DNA of 64,000 nt from Butyrivibrio sp. INlla14 (GTDB taxonomy: Bacteria; Bacillota; Clostridia; Lachnospirales; Lachnospiraceae): the NCBI RefSeq assembly GCF_900102515.1, contig NZ_FMVS01000016.1, forward strand, positions 39,714-103,713, in the 5' to 3' direction. Each line of letters begins with the position of its first letter. Position 1 is the stretch's first letter. The notes beneath the pieces are model-generated. The model did no database searches. It was not told the DNA's origin and saw only the letters and a program-made list of their open reading frames with translations. The translations under genes were made by a program, and so were the position numbers. Positions 1-9,268 of the stretch are shown one piece after another.

Positions 1-156
1 ACTACAGAGGAAGGCCTTGGATTTACAGGAGCGGGAGAGGGCATATCTTCTCAGGCAATATGTAGCCTTACCTCTATGTTTGACAGAGGTGCCACAGTTT
101 TTGACAGCGAAAGCGCTGACCAATGTAGCAGCTGCCCGGGCTGTCAGAGGCAGTAA
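1..156 (+). CDS. ispF: 2-C-methyl-D-erythritol 2,4-cyclodiphosphate synthase, C-terminal fragment
   Basis: The window opens inside this gene, so only the last 51 codons are present, ending at TAA 154-156. The segment LGFTGAGEGISSQA is the conserved C-terminal signature of IspF, the MEP-pathway enzyme that cyclises CDP-methylerythritol phosphate for isoprenoid synthesis. After this point IspF normally ends within a few residues. Here about 28 more residues follow and finish with a cysteine cluster, CSSCPGC. That tail is unusual, and it could be a species-specific extension. Whether the protein is IspF alone or an IspD-IspF fusion cannot be told from this fragment. Confidence 0.8.
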   Translation, partial: TTEEGLGFTGAGEGISSQAICSLTSMFDRGATVFDSESADQCSSCPGCQRQ

Positions 157-312
157 TTGTTAGAACAAGGCGATAACACGTATCAGTATATATGCAGAAA
201 ATAGAGAAGCAAGACATCTAAAATAGCTGCTTGCAGATACAGAAAAATAGATATACATAGCTATTTAATTTAGCTGGAAGATAGAATAATAAATCAGGAG
301 AAATAGATAAAA

Positions 313-1737
313 ATGGCACACAAATTTTCTTTTTATAATACGCTAGATAGAAGGGTAGAGGAGTTTACCCCAAGGGAGGAAGGCAAGGTTTCAATGTACA
401 CCTGCGGACCTACCGTTTACCACTATGCTCACATTGGAAATATCAGAACCTACATTATGCAGGACGTACTTATCAAGGCCCTTGCATATGCAGGCTATGA
501 TGTGAAAAGAGTCATGAACATCACTGATGTTGGACATCTTTCATCTGATGCTGACACAGGCGAAGATAAGATGCTTGCTGGCGCAAAGAGAGAGCACAAG
601 ACTGTTATGGAAATTGCCAAGTACTACACTGATGCTTTCTTTGCTGATTTTGATGCAGTTGGCAATAAGCGCCCTGATGTTATAGAGCCTGCTACAAACT
701 GCATTCCAGAGTTCATCAACATGGTAGAGACACTTCTTAAGAAGGGCTATGCTTATGTTGCTGGTGGAAACGTATACTTTGACACATCCAAGCTCAAGGA
801 TTACTACGTTTTCTCATCTGAGGTAGAAAAAGAGGCACTTCAGGTGGGCGTTCGTGACGATGTACAGGAAGATGCCAACAAGAAGAACAAGACAGACTTT
901 GTTCTCTGGTTTACAAAGTCTAAATTTGAAGACCAGGCACTTAAGTGGGATAGCCCATGGGGTGTTGGTTATCCAGGATGGCATATTGAGTGCTCATGCA
1001 TTTCTATGAAGCATTTAGGAGAGTATATCGATATTCACTGCGGTGGTGTTGACAATATTTTCCCTCATCACACCAATGAGATTGCACAGTCAGAGAGCTA
1101 CCTTGGACATGAGTGGTGCAAATACTGGTTCCATTCAAATCATCTTAATGACAAGTCAGGCAAGATGAGTAAATCAAAGGGTGCAATCCTTACTGTATCT
1201 CTTTTAAAGGAAAAGGGCTATGATCCTCTTGTATACAGGTTCTTCTGTCTTCAGTCACATTATAGAAAGCCTTTGGAATTCTCATATGAGGCCCTTGATC
1301 AGGCTGTAGCTGCTTATAACAAGCTTGTTAAGAGAGCTTCTGAGCTCAAGGAAGATGGCGCAGTTGATGAGAAGGTTAAAAAAGAGTTTGAGGAGAAGTT
1401 CGCAGATGCTGTATGCGGCGACCTTAATACTTCAATGGCTACAACTGTTCTTTATGATGCGCTTAAGGCTGATACAAACGATGCAACTAAGCTTGCTCTT
1501 GTAGAGAGTTTTGATAAAGTTCTTTCTCTTGATCTGATCGGACATGCCAAGGCACTTTCACAGGACGCAGATGTTGATCCTGAGCTTGAGAAGTTCATTC
1601 TTGATGCTATTGAGAGACGCGCTCAGGCCAAGAAGAACAAGGATTTTGCAACTGCTGATGCCATAAGAGCAGAGCTTCTTGAAAAGGGTGTAGAGATCAA
1701 GGACACCAGAGAGGGCGTTAAATGGCAGCTGATTTAA
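313..1737 (+). CDS. cysS: cysteinyl-tRNA synthetase
   Basis: Class I aminoacyl-tRNA synthetase that charges tRNA-Cys with cysteine in the cytoplasm. The 474-residue length is normal for bacterial CysRS. The zinc-ligand cysteine C31 lies in MYTCGPTVY, the HIGH-type signature follows at about 37-43 (HYAHIGN), and the KMSKS signature is at 284-288. Further zinc-site residues appear in WHIECS and in HCGG/FPHH. An AGGAG lies 12 bases before the ATG, a slightly long spacing. The stop codon overlaps the start of mrnC by 16 bases, so the two are translationally coupled, an arrangement common in Clostridia and Bacillus. Confidence 0.97.
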   Translation: MAHKFSFYNTLDRRVEEFTPREEGKVSMYTCGPTVYHYAHIGNIRTYIMQDVLIKALAYAGYDVKRVMNITDVGHLSSDADTGEDKMLAGAKREHKTVMEIAKYYTDAFFADFDAVGNKRPDVIEPATNCIPEFINMVETLLKKGYAYVAGGNVYFDTSKLKDYYVFSSEVEKEALQVGVRDDVQEDANKKNKTDFVLWFTKSKFEDQALKWDSPWGVGYPGWHIECSCISMKHLGEYIDIHCGGVDNIFPHHTNEIAQSESYLGHEWCKYWFHSNHLNDKSGKMSKSKGAILTVSLLKEKGYDPLVYRFFCLQSHYRKPLEFSYEALDQAVAAYNKLVKRASELKEDGAVDEKVKKEFEEKFADAVCGDLNTSMATTVLYDALKADTNDATKLALVESFDKVLSLDLIGHAKALSQDADVDPELEKFILDAIERRAQAKKNKDFATADAIRAELLEKGVEIKDTREGVKWQLI

Positions 1738-2162
1738 ATGAATATTTAAATAGCAAATTTGGTATAGAGTCTCAGGATATCAGAACTTATTCTCCTCTGA
1801 CTCTTGCTTATATAGGTGATGCAATCTTTGATGTGATCATTCGATCAATCCTGGTTAATAAGGGTAATACTGCTGTTAACAACCTGCACAAGAGGGCCAG
1901 CAGTATTGTTAAAGCCAAGACTCAGTCTGATATGGTCAAGGCTATCATGGATGAACTTACCGAAGAAGAGCAGGATTACTATAGAAGAGGTCGCAATTCC
2001 AAGCCTCACACCAAGGCCAAGAATGCATCAACAATTGAGTATCTTGATGCCACAGGCTTTGAGGCTGTTATGGGCTTTTTATATCTTACAGATAACATGG
2101 ACAGAGCCTGTGAGTTAGTAAAACTGGGAATTGAGAAACTTGGTCTAGATATTCTGGATTGA
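1722..2162 (+). CDS. mrnC: mini-ribonuclease III
   Basis: A dsRNA-specific RNase III catalytic domain without the dsRNA-binding domain. In Bacillus it matures 23S rRNA ends. At 146 residues it is the usual size. The motif YIGDAIFDVIIR carries the acidic RNase III signature, and the C-terminal half (SKPHTKAKNAS, ATGFEAVMGFLYL) is typical of the family, with the second acidic pair in the ATGFEAVMG stretch. The start ATG lies inside the cysS end, and cysS-mrnC-rlmB is a conserved order. Function is assigned from family similarity and synteny. Confidence 0.93.
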   Translation: MAADLNEYLNSKFGIESQDIRTYSPLTLAYIGDAIFDVIIRSILVNKGNTAVNNLHKRASSIVKAKTQSDMVKAIMDELTEEEQDYYRRGRNSKPHTKAKNASTIEYLDATGFEAVMGFLYLTDNMDRACELVKLGIEKLGLDILD

Positions 2163-2277
2163 ACATGGGATTGAAAATTATAGTCGTTTTGATAACTGTA
2201 GGTACAAAGGTTTAGCAGGCATGCGTGTATAGGTGTCTGGAACAGCGGATTTTAGTAATATATAAGGATTATGAAAT

Positions 2278-3027
2278 ATGGAAGAAAATTTTGAGAGCAG
2301 GATAATAGAGGGCAGGAATGCGGTTTTGGAGGCTTTCAGGTCAGGTAAGACCATAGACAGACTCTTTATTTTGGATGGTTGCAAGGATGGACCTGTGCAG
2401 ACTATTTTAAGAGAGGCAAAAAAGCACAAGGATACCGTTATTTCTTTTGCCAAAAAAGAGCGACTTGACCAGATTTCTGAAACTGGCAAGCATCAGGGAG
2501 TTATAGCCTACGGCGCATCCTACAACTATGCTGAGGTTGATGATATTCTTGCAAGGGCAAAAGAAAAAGGTGAAGACCCGTTTATTATCATTCTTGATAA
2601 TATCGAGGATCCTCACAACCTTGGAGCTATTATCAGAACAGCGAATCTGGCTGGGGCTCACGGAGTTATAATTCCCAAGCACAGAGCAGCATCTCTTACA
2701 GCAACTGTAGCCAAGGCATCAGCTGGAGCAATCAATTACACACCAGTTGCCAAGGTGACCAATATTGCCAATACTATCGAAGACCTCAAGGATAAGGGGC
2801 TTTGGTTTGCCTGCGCTGATATGGGCGGAACCACAATGTATCAGCTTAACTTAAAAGGACCTATTGGCCTTGTTATTGGAAATGAGGGAAGCGGAGTAAG
2901 CCGTCTTGTCCGCGAAAAGTGTGACATGATTGCCTCAATCCCTATGAAGGGAGATATTGATTCCCTTAATGCTTCGGTAGCATGCGGAGTTCTTGCGTTT
3001 GAAGTTGTAAGACAGAGGATGGGATGA
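2278..3027 (+). CDS. rlmB: TrmH/SpoU-family 23S rRNA (guanosine-2'-O)-methyltransferase
   Basis: SPOUT-class RNA 2'-O-methyltransferase of 249 residues. Residues about 1-85 form the N-terminal substrate-binding domain. The knotted catalytic domain shows the three SpoU motifs: NLGAIIRTANLAGAHG, LVIGNEGSGVSR and IPMKGDIDSLNASVA. AAGGA precedes the ATG by about 10 bases. The last codons overlap the sigma-factor start by 4 bases (ATGA), so the two are coupled. The exact methylated nucleotide is inferred from the family and the mrnC neighbour, and a tRNA target cannot be excluded. Confidence 0.9.
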   Translation: MEENFESRIIEGRNAVLEAFRSGKTIDRLFILDGCKDGPVQTILREAKKHKDTVISFAKKERLDQISETGKHQGVIAYGASYNYAEVDDILARAKEKGEDPFIIILDNIEDPHNLGAIIRTANLAGAHGVIIPKHRAASLTATVAKASAGAINYTPVAKVTNIANTIEDLKDKGLWFACADMGGTTMYQLNLKGPIGLVIGNEGSGVSRLVREKCDMIASIPMKGDIDSLNASVACGVLAFEVVRQRMG

Positions 3028-3647
3028 GCGATAGCAAATACAAAGATAAAACTGATGAGGAAATAATTCTTTCTATACATGATGACGAAGATTCAGGCGC
3101 GATAGACTACATCATGAACAAGTACAAGAATCTGGTCAGGAAAAAAGCTACTTCCATGTTTATCCTGGGAGCAGACAAGGATGACCTTATTCAGGAGGGC
3201 ATGATTGGTCTATTTAAGGCTGTGAGAGACTACGACTACGGTAGAGATGCAAGTTTTGCCACCTTTGCGGATCTTTGTATCTCAAGGCAGATCTATTCTG
3301 CTATAAAGTCTCTTAACAGGAAGAAACATGCGCCCCTCAACAGTTATATTTCTATTTATGCCAAAAGAGAAGATGGGAGCGAGGATATATCACCATCTCT
3401 TGAGGAGGTTCTGGAATCGGATTCAAGCTTTATTCCGGAGCAGCATATCATTGACCAGGAAAACCTTAAGGCTCTGGAAGAGGCTATAGAAAGAGAGCTT
3501 AGTCCCTTGGAGAGCCAGGTGCTGGATCTTTATATCACAGGCATGAGCATAAAGCAGATTTCGGCAGTCCTTTCAAGGGATGAGAAATCTACAGATAATG
3601 CTATGCAGAGAATCAGAAATAAACTCAAAAAATATCTTAATAAATAA
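3024..3647 (+). CDS. sigH: RNA polymerase sigma factor, SigH (sigma-30) type
   Basis: Sigma-70 family factor of 207 residues, close to SigH of sporulating Firmicutes. Region 2 shows the core-binding and -10 recognition stretch (DDLIQEGMIGLFKAVRDYD, then FATFADLCISRQIYSAIKS). Region 4 is the C-terminal helix-turn-helix around SIKQISAVLSRDEKSTDNAMQRIRNKL. Its position right after rlmB matches the Bacillus and Clostridium sigH locus (mrnC-rlmB-yacP-sigH), here without yacP. Whether this organism sporulates is unknown. In non-sporulating Lachnospiraceae this factor may control other stationary-phase functions. Confidence 0.88.
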   Translation: MSDSKYKDKTDEEIILSIHDDEDSGAIDYIMNKYKNLVRKKATSMFILGADKDDLIQEGMIGLFKAVRDYDYGRDASFATFADLCISRQIYSAIKSLNRKKHAPLNSYISIYAKREDGSEDISPSLEEVLESDSSFIPEQHIIDQENLKALEEAIERELSPLESQVLDLYITGMSIKQISAVLSRDEKSTDNAMQRIRNKLKKYLNK

Positions 3648-3686
3648 TTAAAGATATGTTTATTGAAAGAGATTTCTTTTAACTGT

Positions 3687-3713
3687 AAAATCCTAGTAAA
3701 GAGATAGGATTTT
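3687..3713 (+). terminator. hairpin after sigH
   Basis: AAAATCCTA and TAGGATTTT pair perfectly (9 bp, 9-base loop). The right arm ends in only four T residues, so termination may be partial. The hairpin overlaps the -35 box of the next promoter by two bases. Confidence 0.55.
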
Positions 3714-3740
3714 GACATATGCGGATTTATCATGTACAAT
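3712..3740 (+). promoter_or_regulatory. strong sigma-A promoter of the amino acid ABC operon
   Basis: TTGACA at 3712-3717, a 17-base spacer, then TACAAT at 3735-3740. This is a near-consensus vegetative promoter about 50 bases upstream of the solute-binding lipoprotein start. Confidence 0.8.
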
Positions 3741-3793
3741 ACGTTTAAACAAATGCAATTATATTGCGCAAAACGATATGAGGAGACATGATT

Positions 3794-4666
3794 ATGAAAC
3801 TTTTCGAGAGTAAAAGATTTTTAGGAATAACTGTTGCTACAACAATGCTTGCTGGATTACTTGCAGGCTGCGGCAATTCAAATGAGACAACTTCTAATCC
3901 ATCTAATGGAGCTGCAGAAAACAGTGTAGCTGCTCAGACACTGGCAGATACAGCTGCAGATCAGCTTGCTGCTATCAAGGAAAAGGGCAAGATCATCATT
4001 GCAATGGAAGGCCAGTGGGCTCCATGGACTTATCATGATGAGTCTGGAGAACTTGTTGGATTTGACACAGAGGTTGGTAAAGAGATAGCAAAGCGCCTTG
4101 GTGTAGAAGCTGAGTTTGTAGAAGGCGAGTGGGACGGACTTTTTGCTGGCCTTGATGGCGGAAGATACGACTGCATCATAAATGGTGTTGAAATCACAGA
4201 TCTTAGAAAAGAGAAATATGATTTCACTACTCCATATGCTTATATCAGAACTGCACTTGTAGTTAAGAATGATAACACTGAGATTACAACCTTTGATGAC
4301 CTTAAAGGCAAGAAGACAAGTAATTCTCTTGGTTCAACCTATGCAGATATGGCTGCAGATCTTGGCGCAGATGTTCAGAATATAGACACACTTTCAGAGA
4401 CTATCGATATGGTATTATCAGGAAGAGTAGATGCAACACTCAATGCTGAGGTTTCTTTCTATGATTACCTTGGCGAGCACCCAGATGCTCCTATTAAGAT
4501 AGTTGCTCTTACTGATGAAGCTTCTGAGGTTTCAATACCTCTTCGAAAGGGCGATGAATCAGCTTCTCTACGAGCTGCCATAGATGAGGCAATACAGGAA
4601 ATGGCTGCTGATGGCACACTTTCAGAGCTTTCCACTAAATACTTTGGCCAGGATATAACCAAGTAA
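3794..4666 (+). CDS. polar amino acid ABC transporter, substrate-binding lipoprotein
   Basis: Extracellular receptor of an amino acid importer. The N-terminus is a lipoprotein signal (hydrophobic stretch, then LLAGC lipobox). Residues about 60-290 form the bacterial extracellular solute-binding family 3 fold, for example GKIIIAMEGQWAPWTYHD, LVGFDTEVGKEIAKRLG and the arginine in DLRKEKYDFTTPY expected to bind the ligand carboxylate. The ATG at 3794 is preferred over the one at 3788, because AGGAG at 3781-3785 is then 8 bases away. The permease and ATPase follow. The ligand (cystine, glutamine, arginine or other) cannot be decided from sequence alone. Confidence 0.92.
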   Translation: MKLFESKRFLGITVATTMLAGLLAGCGNSNETTSNPSNGAAENSVAAQTLADTAADQLAAIKEKGKIIIAMEGQWAPWTYHDESGELVGFDTEVGKEIAKRLGVEAEFVEGEWDGLFAGLDGGRYDCIINGVEITDLRKEKYDFTTPYAYIRTALVVKNDNTEITTFDDLKGKKTSNSLGSTYADMAADLGADVQNIDTLSETIDMVLSGRVDATLNAEVSFYDYLGEHPDAPIKIVALTDEASEVSIPLRKGDESASLRAAIDEAIQEMAADGTLSELSTKYFGQDITK

Positions 4667-4679
4667 GATATAATGAGAT

Positions 4680-4706
4680 GGTGCCATGGTGCACCTTCTT
4701 TTTTTC
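4680..4706 (+). terminator. partial terminator between binding protein and permease
   Basis: GGTGC/GCACC stem with a six-base loop, followed by TTCTTTTTTT. Its position inside the operon suggests attenuation, giving more binding protein than membrane components. Confidence 0.65.
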
Positions 4707-4795
4707 TCGGAATATAAGGGAAATGCTAATATTCCAGCTATTGCTAGTAACAATGATATTGATATAAAGAAAAATGACATGAAAGAGATTTACTG

Positions 4796-5488
4796 ATGGA
4801 CGATAGATTAGTTGAAATTATCACAAGTTCCTTTTTCAAGATTCTGATACCAGGTATAAAGATCACAATACCCTTGACTTTGTTATCATTTGCATTGAGC
4901 CTTGCTATAGGTCTTTTACTGGCCCTTGTTCAGGTAGCCAATATCAAGGTGCTGCGTCAGATTGCCAGATTTTATATCTGGGTATTTCGTGGAACACCTT
5001 TGATAGTGCAGCTCTTTATTATTTTCTTTGGACTTCCAAATGTTGGAATTATTCTTGACGCATTTCCTGCTGCTGTGCTGGCTTTTGGACTTAACCTTGG
5101 TGCCTATAATGCTGAAGTTTTCAGGTCAGCTATTTTGGCAATTCCAAAGGGGCAGCTTGAGGCAGCCTACATGATAGGCCTTGACTATCCTCAGGCTATG
5201 GTAAGGGTTATTTTGCCCCAGTCCTTCCCTGTGGCTTTTCCAAATCTTTTTAACAACCTGATAAGCCTTCTTAAGGATACTGCGTTGGCATCTAGCATTA
5301 CAGTCATAGATCTTTTTACAACTGCTCAGCAGATTGCGGCCAGAACCTATGAGCCTTTTGCCCTATATCTGGAGGCAGCTTTTATTTATCTGATTTTTTC
5401 AACTCTTTTGACCTGGCTTCAGAGATATCTTGAAAAGAAGCTGGTATGGAAAAGTGATGGTAAGGATAAGGTGACAAAATATGCTTGA
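4796..5488 (+). CDS. amino acid ABC transporter permease
   Basis: Integral membrane subunit of the HisM/GlnP class, 230 residues, with about five predicted transmembrane segments. The EAA loop that contacts the ATPase is visible as [24 protein letters not shown] at about residues 118-141. The N-terminal [19 protein letters not shown] is typical of the family. The ribosome binding site is weak (AAAGAG). The 3' end overlaps the ATPase gene by 8 bases. The protein probably forms a homodimer, since only one permease gene is present. Confidence 0.93.
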   Translation: MDDRLVEIITSSFFKILIPGIKITIPLTLLSFALSLAIGLLLALVQVANIKVLRQIARFYIWVFRGTPLIVQLFIIFFGLPNVGIILDAFPAAVLAFGLNLGAYNAEVFRSAILAIPKGQLEAAYMIGLDYPQAMVRVILPQSFPVAFPNLFNNLISLLKDTALASSITVIDLFTTAQQIAARTYEPFALYLEAAFIYLIFSTLLTWLQRYLEKKLVWKSDGKDKVTKYA

Positions 5489-6230
5489 AATACATAATTT
5501 ACATAAGTCTTTTTCTGGAACCGGAGTCCTTGCGGGAATGGACTTTAAAGTGGACAAGGGCGAAGTGGTGGCCATAATAGGCCAGTCCGGATCTGGTAAG
5601 ACAACTCTTCTAAGGTGTATGAGCTTTTTAGAGACATCTGATATTGGCGAGATAACCTTTGATGATTATCACGGAGATATGGCCCACATTTCAAAGGCAG
5701 ATATCAGGAAGCTTAGAATGGAAATGGGCTTTGTCTTCCAGAGCTTTAACCTTTTTAATAATATGACTGCTCTTGAGAACGTCATGGAGGGCCTTGTAAC
5801 AGCCCGCAAGATGAACAAGGACAAGGCAAAAGAGATAGCACTTGAGCATCTTGCTAAGGTAGGGATGCTTGACAGAGCGGGATACTACCCTGGTGAATTG
5901 TCAGGTGGCCAGCAGCAGAGAGTTGCGATTGCAAGAGCAATTGCCCCTGAGCCTAAGGTGATTCTTTTTGATGAGCCTACAAGTGCTCTTGATCCAGAAC
6001 TTACAGGAGAGGTTTTAGAGGTTATGAAAAAACTTGCCCTGGAAGGAACTACTATGGTTGTTGTGACTCACGAAATGTCGTTTGCTCAGGAGGTTGCATC
6101 AAGAGTAGTATTTATGGACGGTGGAAGAGTGGTAGAACAGGGAACGCCTTCAGAGATATTCGGAAATCCCCAGCAGGAGAGGACAAGACAGTTTCTTAAC
6201 AGAGCACTTCACAAAATCGAAAAAGTGTGA
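5481..6230 (+). CDS. amino acid ABC transporter ATP-binding protein
   Basis: Cytoplasmic ATPase that powers the importer. It has 249 residues with Walker [10 protein letters not shown] (about 34-42), the Q-loop VFQSFNLF, signature LSGGQQQR, Walker [13 protein letters not shown] and the H-loop VVTHEM. The specific tail RTRQFLNR is common to GlnQ/HisP-like ATPases. It overlaps the permease gene, so the pair is translationally coupled. It completes a three-gene importer with the lipoprotein receptor. Confidence 0.95.
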   Translation: MLEIHNLHKSFSGTGVLAGMDFKVDKGEVVAIIGQSGSGKTTLLRCMSFLETSDIGEITFDDYHGDMAHISKADIRKLRMEMGFVFQSFNLFNNMTALENVMEGLVTARKMNKDKAKEIALEHLAKVGMLDRAGYYPGELSGGQQQRVAIARAIAPEPKVILFDEPTSALDPELTGEVLEVMKKLALEGTTMVVVTHEMSFAQEVASRVVFMDGGRVVEQGTPSEIFGNPQQERTRQFLNRALHKIEKV

Positions 6231-6284
6231 TAAACTAGGCGAAGTTTTTCGGGATGGAGTTTTTGGAAAAAGGAGAGTTTGATC

Positions 6285-6962
6285 ATGAAATGTAACAATT
6301 GTGGTGCAGAGAACGCTGACGGATCTAAGTTCTGTACTAATTGTGGAGCTGCACTTGACAATAATGCGGTTGATGCTGGTGCACAGCAGTACGCACAGAA
6401 TTCACAGTACGCACAGAATTCACAGTATGCACAGAACGTGCAGTATGAGCAGAATCCTCAGAACATGCAGTATGCACAGAACAATCAGTATGCACAGCCT
6501 ATGCAGGGCGCTCCTATGTTTAATGGCCAGAATGCTCAGTATATGCAGTACAACCAGTATAATCAGGCTGGACAGTATCAGCAGCTGACCAAGGAAGAGT
6601 TTATCAATCTTCCTGCTATGGAGAAACAGAAAAAGAATGCTAATGCATGTGCTATAATCTGCTATGTATGCGCAGCAATCACACTTATTGCGCAGCTTGT
6701 TGGCGGTGGTTTCCCAATTGACGCGGTTATTCTTGGAGTGCTTGGTGGTATAATTCATTGGAAGAAGAGCTTTATAGCTTCTGTTATACTGCTTGCATAC
6801 AGTATCTTTAATTTTGTGATCTGTATATTTGTTCTTCATACTGGCGGCGGCTGGCTTATTATTGTAGCTGGTGTATATGCTGTTGTTACAACATATAAGA
6901 TGAACAAGGCCTACAAGAACTACACTTCTACAGGCGTTGTTCCTACAGAAAATGTAGCATAA
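6285..6962 (+). CDS. zinc-ribbon membrane protein with QYAQN repeats
   Basis: Unknown function. Residues 2-20 are a zinc ribbon with two CxxC pairs (CNNCGAENADGSKFCTNC). Residues about 30-95 are a low-complexity Gln/Asn/Tyr linker built from repeats of QYAQN. The C-terminal part has three or so hydrophobic helices (for example ANACAIICYVCAAITLIAQLVGG), so the ribbon is probably cytosolic and tethered to the membrane. The ATG at 6285 is chosen, because AGGAGAG lies 7 bases before it. The design resembles zinc-ribbon DUF proteins common in Lachnospiraceae. No specific role can be assigned. Confidence 0.8.
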   Translation: MKCNNCGAENADGSKFCTNCGAALDNNAVDAGAQQYAQNSQYAQNSQYAQNVQYEQNPQNMQYAQNNQYAQPMQGAPMFNGQNAQYMQYNQYNQAGQYQQLTKEEFINLPAMEKQKKNANACAIICYVCAAITLIAQLVGGGFPIDAVILGVLGGIIHWKKSFIASVILLAYSIFNFVICIFVLHTGGGWLIIVAGVYAVVTTYKMNKAYKNYTSTGVVPTENVA

Positions 6963-6985
6963 TAATAAATCGTTATAAAAAGTAC

Positions 6986-7014
6986 TTGCGAATATAGCAT
7001 AAGTATGTTATATT
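6986..7014 (+). promoter_or_regulatory. promoter of rpmE
   Basis: TTGCGA at 6986-6991, a 17-base spacer, TATATT at 7009-7014. The likely start site lies about 65 bases before the L31 start codon. Confidence 0.6.
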
Positions 7015-7086
7015 TATATAGCTGTTGTGGACAGCGGTAACTATAGTTAATTAGAAGATTTTTTGTATATAGAGAGGTGAGAAGAG

Positions 7087-7293
7087 ATGAGACAGGACAT
7101 TCAGCCAGAATTCCATCAGGCCACTGTTACTTGCAACTGCGGTAACACATTCACAGTTGGATCAACAAAGAGCGAGATTCACGTAGAAATTTGCTCAAAG
7201 TGCCATCCATTCTATACTGGCCAGCAGAAGGCTACAAGTGCTCGTGGACGTATTGATAAGTTCAACAAGAAATACGGCATGAACAACCAGTGA
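7087..7293 (+). CDS. rpmE: 50S ribosomal protein L31, zinc-binding form
   Basis: A 68-residue large-subunit ribosomal protein. It has the zinc ligands of the C-plus type, CNCG near residue 16 and CSKC near 36, followed by the conserved [19 protein letters not shown] precedes the start codon. A strong terminator follows, so the gene is probably monocistronic. Presence of the cysteines means this is the zinc-replete paralogue and not the zinc-independent YtiA form. Confidence 0.97.
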   Translation: MRQDIQPEFHQATVTCNCGNTFTVGSTKSEIHVEICSKCHPFYTGQQKATSARGRIDKFNKKYGMNNQ

Positions 7294-7310
7294 TTGAGCT
7301 ATTAGAATTT

Positions 7311-7348
7311 AAGAGGTTGAGGCATTAGCCTCGGCCTCTTTTCTTTTT
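7311..7348 (+). terminator. rho-independent terminator of rpmE
   Basis: AAGAGG-TT-GAGGC, loop ATTA, GCCTC-GG-CCTCTT, then TTCTTTTT. Eleven base pairs with a two-base internal mismatch. Confidence 0.92.
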
Positions 7349-7380
7349 ACAAAATAAAGTATTTTAGCTTGAGGTAGTGT

Positions 7381-8373
7381 ATGAAGAGACGTAAGGTTAA
7401 GCATTATTCAGGAATAGGCGGACAGGCAGTACTTGAAGGCGTTATGATGAAGAACAAGGATATGTACGCTGTTGCTGTCAGAAAGCCCAATGGAGAAATA
7501 GCTGTAGAGATAGATGAATATCATGGTCTTGCTTATGGGAGTAAGCTCCTTAGCATTCCTTTTGTAAGAGGAATATTTGTCTTTATAGATTCACTTATTT
7601 TGGGACTTAAGTCACTTAATTTTTCTTCTTCCTTTTATGAGGAGGCTCCAGAGAAGCCATCCAAGCTGGATGAAGAACTTGATGTGGTTTCCGGAGGACA
7701 TGAGGATACCTTCCTTATGGTTGTGACTACTATCGTATCCTTCCTTTTTGCTATAGGTCTTTTTATGGTCCTTCCATATGCTCTTTCTGAGGTGCTTGGT
7801 AAATATATCAGAAATGAGTCTGTGATTGCTATCATTGAGGGCGTGCTTAGAATAGTAATTTTTATTCTCTATATTCTTCTTATTTCCTGTATGAAGGATA
7901 TTAGAAGACTGTTCCAGTATCATGGCGCGGAACACAAGTGTATTAACTGCATTGAAAAAGGTAGACCTCTCACCGTTAAAAATGTCAAGAAGAGTTCAAG
8001 ACTCCACAAGAGATGCGGAAGTAGCTTTATTCTCTTTGTTATGGTGATCAGTATTATTCTCTTTTTCTTTATTAGAGTAGACTCTTATGCACTTAGAGTA
8101 CTGATCAGAATTCTTCTTATTCCTGTTATTTCAGGAATCTCTTACGAGATTATAAGACTTGCGGGCAGAACAGAGTTCTTCCTTGTAAGGCTGATCTCAG
8201 CACCAGGACTTTGGCTTCAGAAGCTGACTACCAAGGAGCCTGATGATGATATGATAGAGGTTGCTATCAGATCAGTAGAGGCTGTTTTTGACTGGAAGGA
8301 ATTCCTAAAGGACTCCTTTGGCTACGAAATAGACGACAGTTGGTTAAAAGACGACGAAGAGACAGATGAGTAA
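7381..8373 (+). CDS. DUF1385 family membrane protein
   Basis: A 330-residue protein of the DUF1385 (YqhQ-like) family with the hallmark GGQAVLEGVMMKNKD near the N-terminus. Four or so transmembrane segments are visible, for example about 117-140, 155-170 and 215-250. The conserved YHGAEHKCINCIE motif lies in a loop between membrane segments. Its position between rpmE and prmC-prfA is conserved in many Clostridia, yet no biochemical role has been established to my knowledge. It overlaps prmC by 8 bases. The His/Cys-rich loop suggests metal binding, which is inference only. Confidence 0.9.
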   Translation: MKRRKVKHYSGIGGQAVLEGVMMKNKDMYAVAVRKPNGEIAVEIDEYHGLAYGSKLLSIPFVRGIFVFIDSLILGLKSLNFSSSFYEEAPEKPSKLDEELDVVSGGHEDTFLMVVTTIVSFLFAIGLFMVLPYALSEVLGKYIRNESVIAIIEGVLRIVIFILYILLISCMKDIRRLFQYHGAEHKCINCIEKGRPLTVKNVKKSSRLHKRCGSSFILFVMVISIILFFFIRVDSYALRVLIRILLIPVISGISYEIIRLAGRTEFFLVRLISAPGLWLQKLTTKEPDDDMIEVAIRSVEAVFDWKEFLKDSFGYEIDDSWLKDDEETDE

Positions 8374-9211
8374 TTACAAAGATTTATATATAAATGGAAT
8401 AGAGAAATTAGAAAGAGCCGGGATTGCAGAAGCTAAGCTTGATGCCCGGCTCCTTTTGGAATATGTGTGTGGAACAGATCACAGCACCCTTTTGGCACAT
8501 CCTGATTTGGAGGTTTCAGGCGCAGACACTGAGAAGTATCTGGGCTTTATTGACAGAAGGGCTGAGCGTGAGCCTGTTGCATATATAATTGGCTCCTGGA
8601 GCTTCATGGGGCTTGATTTTTGTGTTAACAAAAACGTGCTTATTCCTGAGCAGGATACAGAAATTTTAGTGGAAGAGGCTATGAGATATCTTGAGGATGG
8701 AATGAGATTTATGGATCTCTGCACAGGCTCAGGCTGCATAGCACTAAGTCTTTTAAATTATACAAATAATACAAGCGCTGTGTGCACTGACATTTCTGAA
8801 GGAGCACTTGAGGTTGCAAGGGAGAATGCGGATAAACTTGGGCTTTCCAATAGAGCAACCTTTATAAAGACAGATCTTTTCCCTACAGAAGGGATGGGCA
8901 AGTTTGATATTATTGTCTCAAATCCTCCATATATTGCCAGCGAGGTAATTAAGGAGCTGGCTCCAGAAGTAAGAGATTATGAGCCCAGGCTTGCTCTTGA
9001 TGGAGATGAAGATGGCCTTGTGTTCTACAGGAGAATCGTAGACAAGGCATCTGAGTATTTGAATTCCAGCGGATATTTACTGATGGAAATAGGCTATGAC
9101 CAGAGGGAAGCTCTTGTATCAATGCTAGAGGCCAATGGCAGATTTCATGATATCCAGGTGATAAAGGATCTTGGCGGTAACGACAGGGTTGTAAGCGCCT
9201 GCTTCTATTAG
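8366..9211 (+). CDS. prmC: peptide chain release factor N5-glutamine methyltransferase
   Basis: SAM-dependent enzyme that methylates the glutamine of the GGQ motif in release factors 1 and 2. It has 281 residues, with a helical N-terminal domain (about 1-80). The methyltransferase fold includes motif I FMDLCTGSGCIALSL and the catalytic NPPY in IVSNPPYIA. Its substrate gene prfA lies immediately downstream, a classic pairing. The start overlaps the DUF1385 gene, so the two are coupled. Confidence 0.95.
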   Translation: MSNYKDLYINGIEKLERAGIAEAKLDARLLLEYVCGTDHSTLLAHPDLEVSGADTEKYLGFIDRRAEREPVAYIIGSWSFMGLDFCVNKNVLIPEQDTEILVEEAMRYLEDGMRFMDLCTGSGCIALSLLNYTNNTSAVCTDISEGALEVARENADKLGLSNRATFIKTDLFPTEGMGKFDIIVSNPPYIASEVIKELAPEVRDYEPRLALDGDEDGLVFYRRIVDKASEYLNSSGYLLMEIGYDQREALVSMLEANGRFHDIQVIKDLGGNDRVVSACFY

Positions 9212-9268
9212 CGTTATTGGGATGATTATGTTTATGCCTGTAAGAAGTGACTAATAGAGGATAAGGAT

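Noticed and set aside
6420..6839. Antisense open frame of 139 codons over the zinc-ribbon gene
   Set aside because: Produced by the repeated QYAQN coding sequence read backwards. It shows no ribosome binding site and poor composition.
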